The notes under the pieces: model-generated
The model's input: the letters and a program-made list of their open reading frames with translations, nothing else
The model's database searches: none
Told to the model about the DNA's origin: nothing
Part shown: piece after piece, positions 1 to 6,266 of the stretch
Numbering within the stretch: position 1 is the first letter of the stretch
How the letters are laid out: each line of letters opens with the position of its first letter
Translations under genes and position numbers: made by a program
Assembly (NCBI GenBank): GCA_002730365.1
Contig: PBZZ01000003.1
Location: 1-18,915 of the forward strand
Direction of reading: 5' to 3'
DNA: 18,915 nucleotides
DNA from: Deltaproteobacteria bacterium
GTDB taxonomy: Bacteria; SAR324; NAC60-12

Positions 1-107
1 GTTTGCGTTGCGAAAGAAGTACCAGCCACTAACAAGCCAATCACAGCCTGTAGTACTACAGGAATACACCCCGCCAATAGAAAGCTACGAACCAGCTTAC
101 GCTGCAT
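1..107 (-). CDS. N-terminus of an unidentified membrane or secreted protein, cut by the window edge
   Basis: An ATG at 105-107 opens a frame that stays open for 35 codons to the left edge. The peptide begins MQRKLVRSFLLAGC and continues hydrophobic (IPVVLQAVIGLLVAG) before turning polar (TSFATQ). This is a basic start followed by a long hydrophobic helix, as in an uncleaved signal anchor of a sensor or chemoreceptor, or a long signal peptide. LAGC matches a lipobox, but the hydrophobic stretch continues well past the Cys, which argues against a lipoprotein. No clear Shine-Dalgarno precedes the ATG. It lies in the same orientation as all other genes, 115 bp below the L7/L12-like gene. Family unknown; too short to be sure it is a gene. 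Confidence 0.42.
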   Translation of the reverse strand, partial: MQRKLVRSFLLAGCIPVVLQAVIGLLVAGTSFATQ

Positions 108-222
108 TGAGATATTTTGGAGTCGCGGGGTCTTATACTTGTTACAGAAATAGAACTAGGAAGATTTGAATGACTTGGGAGTATCTTAGTGAGGACGAAA
201 AGACGAAAGCGGCAGTTGGGGA

Positions 223-687
223 CTACTTGCCAGATTCTAATGCGTAGATGAATTCCTTGGCTTCATGAAGGGTACAGTCAGTATAGCTGCGAACTAGTTG
301 AATAGCTTCAAATTTACGCCCAGCGTTCAGCAATGCCACGACTTCTGCCTCCAGTTCCGCCTCTTCCTCTTGGTCCATCGTCCAATTGTCCCAATCTGGA
401 AACCATTGGTTGTCATATAACCAGTTATTGAGAAAGTACACTTGGGTTCGTAAGACAAGCAAGTTACAAAGAATTGCGCTGCTGATACTCAAAAGTAGAG
501 CTTCTGCCTGAGTAACAGGAAGATATTGTGGCAGAACAAGGCTGGTTGAGCCAATCAGAGCCATCCAAGAGAGTGCACCAGCCCAAGGCAGCCATCTTCT
601 GGGCGCTGTTTGGGATGACGGAAGCAGATCTTCTGGAGAATCCTGCGATCGCTCGTGTTTAGCTGCTTGCATGTCGCCCAGTTCCAC
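223..687 (-). CDS. Two-helix membrane protein with ribosomal protein L7/L12-like C-terminal motif
   Basis: A 154-residue protein. Residues 1-30 are polar, about 33-53 and 62-86 are two likely membrane helices, 104-117 is a strongly acidic linker (DQEEEAELEAE), and 119-150 resembles the helix-turn-helix part of the bL12 C-terminal domain. The match KFEAIQLVRSYTDCTLHEAK follows the bL12 pattern K-x-x-x-I-x-x-V-R-x-x-T-x-x-x-L-x-E-A-K. Similar short tails occur in many uncharacterised small bacterial proteins; in the ribosome this domain binds translation factors, but no such role can be claimed here. The soluble tail probably faces the cytoplasm. The frame starts with GTG at 685-687 without a good ribosome binding site; an ATG at 670-672 (codon 6) is an alternative. 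Function unknown; gene reality likely. Confidence 0.75.
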   Translation of the reverse strand: MELGDMQAAKHERSQDSPEDLLPSSQTAPRRWLPWAGALSWMALIGSTSLVLPQYLPVTQAEALLLSISSAILCNLLVLRTQVYFLNNWLYDNQWFPDWDNWTMDQEEEAELEAEVVALLNAGRKFEAIQLVRSYTDCTLHEAKEFIYALESGK

Positions 688-699
688 AAGTGAGAGTGA

Positions 700-728
700 T
701 TAATAGAGAGATATCTCCTAAACTGCAA
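700..728 (-). promoter_or_regulatory. Weak sigma70-like promoter upstream of the L7/L12-like gene
   Basis: On the minus strand TTGCAG (723-728) and TATTAA (700-705) are 17 nt apart, a partial match to the -35/-10 consensus. A perfect 10 bp palindrome, GAGATATCTC (708-717), sits in the spacer. The predicted start would lie only a few bases before the GTG, so the transcript would be nearly leaderless, consistent with the absent Shine-Dalgarno. This is a pattern match only. Confidence 0.25.
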
Positions 729-777
729 TCACCATTCCTTTTCAGAAACAGCGCTTAGAACCTAGGCTAGAAGGAGA

Positions 778-1416
778 TTATTGGAGGAAGGGATTGTGTT
801 GCTTCTCATGACCAATCGTTGATTCAGGCCCGTGTCCAGGCACAAACGCAAAGTCATCGTCTAGGAGCAGGAGTTGGGTACGAATGGACTCTAGCAACTG
901 TGCATGGTTTCCACGTGGGAAGTCCGTACGGCCAATGGATCCCTGAAAGAGCACATCACCCACCCAAACCCGGCGGGACATTTCATGGATCAACACCACA
1001 TGTCCGGGAGTGTGTCCTGGGCAATGACGAACCTGTAAGGTTTGCTCTCCAACGGTTACCTCGTCACCCTGATGGAGCCAACGATTTGGAAGAAAAGCAG
1101 GCACCTTTGGGAAGTTGAAATAGCGACTCTGCTCATCTAGAGCTTCAATCCAAAATAGATCATCTTCATGAGGACCTTCTACCGGAACATCAAGTCGCTC
1201 AACAATCTCCCCTGTTGCCCCAACGTGATCTAGATGACCGTGAGTCAGGATGATCTTCTCCAATGTAAGATCAGCTTTTTCCAGAATTTCTAGTAAACGA
1301 TCCACTTCCCCCCCTGGATCTACAAAAGCAGATTGGCGAGTTTTTTCACACCAGATCAAGGAACAGTTCTGAACAAAGGGGGTGACAGGACAAATCCGAT
1401 AACCAAGACCAGACAT
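778..1416 (-). CDS. YcbL-type metallo-beta-lactamase-fold hydrolase (glyoxalase II-like)
   Basis: A 212-residue single-domain metallohydrolase. From the ATG it shows the metal-binding motif T-H-G-H-L-D-H (H59, H61, D63, H64), then CPGHTPGH (H135), GD (D154) and PGHG (H195), the complete set for a two-metal site. The start (YRICPVTPFVQNCSLIWCE), the segment GRTDFPRG and the ending HNPFLQ match the YcbL branch of the glyoxalase II family almost word for word. These are cytosolic hydrolases of S-D-lactoylglutathione or related thioesters, without the C-terminal helical domain of classical GloB. The frame extends one codon upstream to a TTG, but the ATG at 1414-1416 has a GGAG six bases ahead and is preferred. 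It lies 23 nt downstream of the TPR gene and is probably cotranscribed. The exact substrate is not deducible. Confidence 0.93.
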   Translation of the reverse strand: MSGLGYRICPVTPFVQNCSLIWCEKTRQSAFVDPGGEVDRLLEILEKADLTLEKIILTHGHLDHVGATGEIVERLDVPVEGPHEDDLFWIEALDEQSRYFNFPKVPAFLPNRWLHQGDEVTVGEQTLQVRHCPGHTPGHVVLIHEMSRRVWVGDVLFQGSIGRTDFPRGNHAQLLESIRTQLLLLDDDFAFVPGHGPESTIGHEKQHNPFLQ

Positions 1417-1439
1417 CAAAGCTCCAAAGGAAGGAAATT

Positions 1440-1808
1440 TCAGGAAGGGTCCTCACAGACTCGCTCAAAGGTGGCAAATGTCCAACCGTAACACTGGCCC
1501 AGATCACAGGCCTTGCGCCAGTCAGTACAGGCGGGCTCACGCTGTTTCAAGTAATAGTAAGCATTGCCACGCAGATAGTGTCCTTGTGCATGCTCTGGGA
1601 ATTCCAAGAGCAACTGGTTCAGCTTCTCCAAGCCTACTTCATAGCGATGAGCCCGCAGATAGGCTTGCCCCTGACGCAGCAGAGACTGCTCATGGTTGTA
1701 GCTTCGAGCTTCCTCCTGAAAAGCCGACTGGGCCAACAGCGTAATTGGCCAGCATAACCCACCAAGAAAAAACCCGCTCTTCCTCGAAAGACTAATGTTC
1801 CAGACCAT
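1440..1808 (-). CDS. Small exported TPR-repeat protein
   Basis: A 122-residue protein from the ATG at 1806-1808. Residues 1-10 are basic/polar, 11-25 hydrophobic (GFFLGGLCWPITLL), and AQS-A around 26-29 suits signal peptidase I, so the mature protein is probably periplasmic. Two tetratricopeptide repeats follow, about 42-75 (LLRQGQAYLRAHRYEVGLEK) and 76-107 (GNAYYYLKQREPACTDWRKA), a protein-binding scaffold. Cysteines near 94, 100, 105 and 118 could form disulfides after export. The start shares one base with the stop of the upstream small membrane gene (TGATG), which implies coupled translation and explains the poor Shine-Dalgarno. The frame also extends upstream to a TTG at 1838, but that would lie inside the preceding gene. 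Binding partner unknown. Confidence 0.8.
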   Translation of the reverse strand: MVWNISLSRKSGFFLGGLCWPITLLAQSAFQEEARSYNHEQSLLRQGQAYLRAHRYEVGLEKLNQLLLEFPEHAQGHYLRGNAYYYLKQREPACTDWRKACDLGQCYGWTFATFERVCEDPS

Positions 1809-2020
1809 CAGGATTGGGAGGCTCTGGCTCGTTCCCAAAAGAAAAAAGCACCCCAGCCCACCACAACCGGCAGCACTCCCACCAGCAGAAAATTAGACAC
1901 ATCGACACCCTCAAAAAAGCGCAATCGATTGTCTTCAAAGTTAACTACTAGACTGGTAAAGACATGAAAAATCACCCACATACCTGAGAATGCAGCAAAG
2001 ACAAAACGCTTTCCTGACAC
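1808..2020 (-). CDS. Small two-helix membrane protein, function unknown
   Basis: A 70-residue protein with a basic N-terminus (MSGKR), a membrane helix at about 5-26, an acidic loop at 27-42 (NFEDNRLRFFEGVDVS), a second helix at about 43-63 and a basic tail (ERARASQS). The charge distribution puts both ends in the cytoplasm and the loop outside. It starts with GTG at 2018-2020, whose G is the last base of the methyltransferase stop codon (TAGTG). A strong GGAGG lies seven bases upstream, inside the end of the methyltransferase gene. Its own stop overlaps the TPR gene start. Both overlaps and the good ribosome binding site make it a convincing gene despite its size. I do not recognise a family. 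Confidence 0.75.
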   Translation of the reverse strand: MSGKRFVFAAFSGMWVIFHVFTSLVVNFEDNRLRFFEGVDVSNFLLVGVLPVVVGWGAFFFWERARASQS

Positions 2021-3291
2021 TATTCTTCCTCCTCTGTTGGGATAGAACTGGGTGGACTAGCCTGCACTTGGTTTCTTAGCCAAATCAAGTGTTCCCAGCG
2101 ACCACTTTCTCCAAAATCTTCTTTCAATTGTTCTTCGTAGACGGGACGGCGAACCGAAGCGGCACCTTCTACAGCCCAACCGACACTGTCCGCATACTTT
2201 TCAACATATTCCAGTGCATCTGTCTTGTGACTTTGGTCCACCCAGTCTCCCAAGACCAAGAAGCAATGTCCACCCGATACCGTTACTTGTCGCATTTTTA
2301 GCATACAAGTACGGAACACTTCTTTCCACTGTGCAGCCGAATGCTGTCGTCGTGTGCCAATCTCCTTCAGCGCGAGTTCCTGAATGGAGAAGTGCAGCCA
2401 TCGCAACCGTAAGCGATGATGATCAAGGTAGTCATAGGTTCCTGGATAGGGCGGACTAGTGATCAGACAATCGAACGGATCACAACCTCGTGGCAAGCTC
2501 AATTCCTGCACATCCTGCTGCCAGATTTGTGGCCGCATTTTTGGGTCAGGAAGACGGCGACTCAGGTCCTGCTGACGTTCCAGCACCTCTCGGGTTTTTC
2601 GCTGCATCCACAAAGAGAAAGCTCCACGCGGGAAATTCCCTTTTTCCTTTTTTTTGCCGCCATTCCCTTCTTCAATGCGACGGGAAAACTTGCCAACCAA
2701 ACTGGAAAAAACAAATCGCAGAGTATCTCGATCTGGACCCGGATAGAGCTGTTCCAAGCAATCCGACCACTGCAGCATCTCAGCAAAGATGTGGGGTTGG
2801 TAGTGGGTTTTCAGCATGGACAAGTGGGGATGTTCGACTCGGATCTTGTCACGACGCCGTCGCTCGACTTCGTTTTGGAGAAACTCCAAGGCATTCCAGA
2901 CCATTACAGCGTGCTTGGGCAGACGACTGCGACAGCGTTCTCTGGCAACCAGAGCTGCAATCGGATTAATGTCGTTGCCCGTGACCTCCCATCCTCGGCA
3001 AAGGCTCTCAACCAATAGCGTTCCCCCACCCATGAAGGGATCACACAAGCGGGGTGGATCTCCGTGTTCCTGTGCCAACCACTTCAAAATAGTACGAGGC
3101 AAATTGGGATGGAAGCGAGCAGGATAGGGATGCAGCCCATGAGTCAAGGAATAGCCCTCACGTCCCTGAGGAGGAGTTCGCAAGGCATTCTCAAGCATTC
3201 TGCCTTCACGCCCTTGGTGACGAGATTCAAGGTTGGCTTGGGAGGCAGAACGTCGAATGCGACGAAACTTCGGTTCAGCTTCAGCAGTCAT
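2020..3291 (-). CDS. Orphan amino-methyltransferase of the DNA N4-cytosine/N6-adenine type
   Basis: A 423-residue protein with the motifs of a SAM-dependent nucleic-acid amino methyltransferase: HGLHPYPARFHPNLPR at 51-66 (motif X-like), DPFMGGGT at 84-91 with GNDINP at 105-110 (SAM binding, motif I/II) and TSPPYPGTYDY at 278-288 (catalytic motif IV). SPPY favours N4-cytosine, but adenine or RNA substrates cannot be excluded. The 187 residues between motifs I and IV, rich in Arg/Lys, may include target recognition. No restriction endonuclease gene lies nearby, so it is an orphan here. Codons 213-215 read through a run of eight A (positions 2648-2655), a possible slippage site. The ATG at 3289-3291 has no strong Shine-Dalgarno; the stop overlaps the next gene. 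Class is confident, base specificity unknown. Confidence 0.85.
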   Translation of the reverse strand: MTAEAEPKFRRIRRSASQANLESRHQGREGRMLENALRTPPQGREGYSLTHGLHPYPARFHPNLPRTILKWLAQEHGDPPRLCDPFMGGGTLLVESLCRGWEVTGNDINPIAALVARERCRSRLPKHAVMVWNALEFLQNEVERRRRDKIRVEHPHLSMLKTHYQPHIFAEMLQWSDCLEQLYPGPDRDTLRFVFSSLVGKFSRRIEEGNGGKKKEKGNFPRGAFSLWMQRKTREVLERQQDLSRRLPDPKMRPQIWQQDVQELSLPRGCDPFDCLITSPPYPGTYDYLDHHRLRLRWLHFSIQELALKEIGTRRQHSAAQWKEVFRTCMLKMRQVTVSGGHCFLVLGDWVDQSHKTDALEYVEKYADSVGWAVEGAASVRRPVYEEQLKEDFGESGRWEHLIWLRNQVQASPPSSIPTEEEE

Positions 3292-3315
3292 TAGATCTTG
3301 GGAAAGAGTTCTTGT

Positions 3316-3651
3316 TCAGGCACTACCAGGATCACCAGCCTTTAGGGCAACTCGTCCTTCTGCGTTTCCAAGTGCTTGGTAGGCATGATAGCGAGCCTGA
3401 TTGCAGCGTTCGCATTCGCAGCCAAGCCCATCCTTTAGTAGGGCTTCTTCTTGGGATGCAAGTAGTTCACGCAGTGCCTCATAGAGTTTCGGTGCAGCAG
3501 CCAGTAGGTGTAGCGTGTTTTGCCACTCTTCATCTTCTTGGGCAGGCAGTTCAAGGATAGTCGTTCCTTCCTTCGTACAAATCCGGAAGCAGTAGCGCTC
3601 ATGGTGATAGTGGATTTGCCAGGGTCCAGGAAGGTACGCCGATTGACTCAT
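3316..3651 (-). CDS. Phage-like hypothetical protein with AAAPxLxEAL motif and Cys cluster
   Basis: A 111-residue soluble protein. Its middle, NTLHLLAAAPKLYEALRELL (45-64), closely resembles a short helical motif common in small hypothetical proteins of phages and prophages (the LIAAAPELLEAL type). Before it is a compact, possibly beta-stranded region with W11 and Cys21/Cys25; after it come C78-x-C80-x2-C83 and another helix (NQARYHAYQALGNAEG). The cysteines could bind a metal, but the spacing matches no zinc finger I can name. The ATG overlaps the stop of the upstream SAM methyltransferase by four bases (ATGA), with an AGAAG ahead, so the two are translationally coupled. It ends 24 bp before the DNA-type methyltransferase. 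Function unknown; possibly phage-derived. Confidence 0.7.
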   Translation of the reverse strand: MSQSAYLPGPWQIHYHHERYCFRICTKEGTTILELPAQEDEEWQNTLHLLAAAPKLYEALRELLASQEEALLKDGLGCECERCNQARYHAYQALGNAEGRVALKAGDPGSA

Positions 3652-4523
3652 TCAGTCTTCTGCAGCAACATCAACCGATAAGACTTGTGCTTGGAGAAAG
3701 AATCTCCGCTTGTTCCTCCAGAGAAGTACTTACGATGAATCTTCTCAATTTTCTTGCGGTAGATTTTGGAAACGCCCCAAGCCAACCAAGCCGCATTGCT
3801 ACGGGTATAGTAGGCAACAGCATTCCAGATTGGTTGAACAACCTCGCGGAGAAGGCTGTCCATCAGATCCAGAGAAGGAGCAGTTTCTTTGGTGATGTCT
3901 TGATCCAATAAGATTTGTAGAGGATATCCACCAAGCACCTGATAGAAATTTTCTAATCGATGGCCACCACTGATTGGACTCTTCGTGTTAGCGGGAATTG
4001 TGAAAAAATCACAGATCAGCAGATGTCCTGACGGGTTCAGTCTAGCCAGCGTTTTTTCTAATGCTGCCTCCAGATGGAGATACTGGAAGCTCTCACTGCA
4101 GAGGACCAGATCATACTTTCGATCCGTCTTCAGGTCTTCGTAGCGGCATTCAAAGATCGTCACATCTGAACCCAGCAAACCTCGAGCGTAATTCGTCAGG
4201 TAGGGACTAGGCGAAACACAGTCAACCTCGTAACCATGCTCGATCATCTTTTGGGCAAACTTCCCAGATCCACAGCCAACATCCAAAATACGTTTGACTC
4301 CCTTTGGGATCGTCTTTAGCAACAAGTTGGCGTAGTTTTCCTGAGCCTGCAAAACATTGGCCGGTTCAACACTCAGTTCGGGCGTCCAGAAACCATAGTG
4401 CAGGTACTCTGTCTTGTAGAAGTGACGGGCGACTGCCAGACCAACGTCCAATCCAATTTCTTTGAGTTCAACCTTAGGCGCTTGGGATTCCATGATGGTT
4501 TGGTGAAGAGAGAGGCTCGTCAA
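3648..4523 (-). CDS. Class I SAM-dependent methyltransferase (small-molecule type)
   Basis: A 291-residue protein. Motif I is ILDVGCGSG at 79-87, followed by an acidic pair E129-D130 (RYEDL), DLVLCSESFQYL at 138-149 and LLICDFF at 168-174, the strand order of a Rossmann methyltransferase fold. The preceding FYKTEYLHYGFW (35-46) and the ending KSYRLMLLQK are seen in methyltransferase type 11/12 proteins acting on lipids, quinones or other small molecules; the acceptor here is not identifiable. The start is TTG at 4521-4523, supported by GGAGG four bases upstream; an internal ATG at 4491-4493 lacks a ribosome binding site. It lies 23 nt below gap and overlaps the next gene by four bases. No membrane segments are evident. 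Confidence 0.85.
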   Translation of the reverse strand: MTSLSLHQTIMESQAPKVELKEIGLDVGLAVARHFYKTEYLHYGFWTPELSVEPANVLQAQENYANLLLKTIPKGVKRILDVGCGSGKFAQKMIEHGYEVDCVSPSPYLTNYARGLLGSDVTIFECRYEDLKTDRKYDLVLCSESFQYLHLEAALEKTLARLNPSGHLLICDFFTIPANTKSPISGGHRLENFYQVLGGYPLQILLDQDITKETAPSLDLMDSLLREVVQPIWNAVAYYTRSNAAWLAWGVSKIYRKKIEKIHRKYFSGGTSGDSFSKHKSYRLMLLQKTE

Positions 4524-4546
4524 ATAGCCTCCGTACGGTAGGGAGA

Positions 4547-5569
<1,023 letters not shown>

Positions 5570-5591
5570 TTAGATACTTACAGGGGGTGAA

Positions 5592-6266
5592 TCAATTTTT
5601 ATGTTTTTCGGTAATGCCGTCAGGACTACCGATAATAAGTCGTTCTGTCATGTCTACAAAAAGACCGTTCTCAACCACTCCAGGCAACTGATTCAGTTGG
5701 TGATTGAGACTAGGGACATCTTCTATTTGTGACAGGGCGCAATCGATGATGTAGTGACCTTGATCGGTGACAAAAGGCTTTCCTTCTCGTTGGCGCAGAG
5801 TAGGAACGCCTCCAAATTGTTCTAATTGTCGCCTGGTGACCTCCCAACCGAAAGGAATGATCTCTACCGCTAGAGGGAAAGCCCCAAGGCAGCCTACGCA
5901 CTTGCTAACATCCACCATAATGATACGTTGACGAGCTGCTGAGGCAACAATCTTCTCTCGGAGCAAGGCCCCTCCTCCTCCCTTGATCAGATTCAGCTCT
6001 GGGTCTACCTCATCTGCCCCGTCCAAGCAGAGATCCAATACTGGTTGCTCTTCAAGGGTAGTCAGCGGGACGCCTGCCGCTGCAGCAAGTTGTCGTGTTG
6101 CCTCAGAGGTTGGTATTCCCTGAATACGTAGGCCCTGGCGAACTCGCTCACCGAGGATCTGTACCAGGTAGCTGGCCGTCGTTCCAGTTCCCAGCCCAAG
6201 GACCATCCCATCTGTGATCAGTTCTGCTGCCGCTGCTGCTGCACGCTGCTTATTAGATGACACCAT
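5592..6266 (-). CDS. rpiA: Ribose-5-phosphate isomerase A
   Basis: A 224-residue enzyme interconverting ribose-5-phosphate and ribulose-5-phosphate in the non-oxidative pentose phosphate pathway. Signature segments are GLGTGTTASYL (24-34, phosphate binding), IPTSEAT (51-57), LDGADEVDP (81-89, with D82 and D85) and LIKGGGGALLREK (93-105, with K95 and the catalytic-position E104), all matching the RpiA active site. Length is normal for the family. The ATG at 6264-6266 lies within the last codons of tkt; the genes overlap by 14 nt. An AAAGAGG abuts this ATG, so the adjacent GTG codon (second codon) has the better-spaced ribosome binding site and may be used instead. The overlap implies translational coupling to tkt. 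An alanine-rich segment near residues 8-15 is unremarkable. Confidence 0.97.
   Translation of the reverse strand: MVSSNKQRAAAAAAELITDGMVLGLGTGTTASYLVQILGERVRQGLRIQGIPTSEATRQLAAAAGVPLTTLEEQPVLDLCLDGADEVDPELNLIKGGGGALLREKIVASAARQRIIMVDVSKCVGCLGAFPLAVEIIPFGWEVTRRQLEQFGGVPTLRQREGKPFVTDQGHYIIDCALSQIEDVPSLNHQLNQLPGVVENGLFVDMTERLIIGSPDGITEKHKN

Noticed and set aside
196..208. Tandem GACGAAA repeat below the L7/L12-like gene
   Set aside because: Two imperfect copies only; no array and no terminator structure.
644..652. GCGATCGC octamer, resembling the cyanobacterial HIP1 repeat
   Set aside because: It is a single occurrence within a coding region. HIP1 is informative only when very frequent, and the undivided rpoC argues against cyanobacteria.
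2416..3018. Open plus-strand frame of 200 codons opposite the DNA methyltransferase
   Set aside because: It is fully antisense to a gene with clear catalytic motifs and has no recognisable domain; the long frame is a by-product of the codon use of the real gene.
2020..4523. A restriction-modification or defence island
   Set aside because: No nuclease, helicase, ATPase, toxin or integrase was found near the methyltransferase; only orphan methylases and small proteins are present, so a defence label is unsupported.
4531..4538. CCGTACGG palindrome between gap and the SAM methyltransferase
   Set aside because: An eight-base palindrome is short, has no T run for a terminator, and overlaps the spacer holding the GGAGG ribosome binding site; chance is sufficient.
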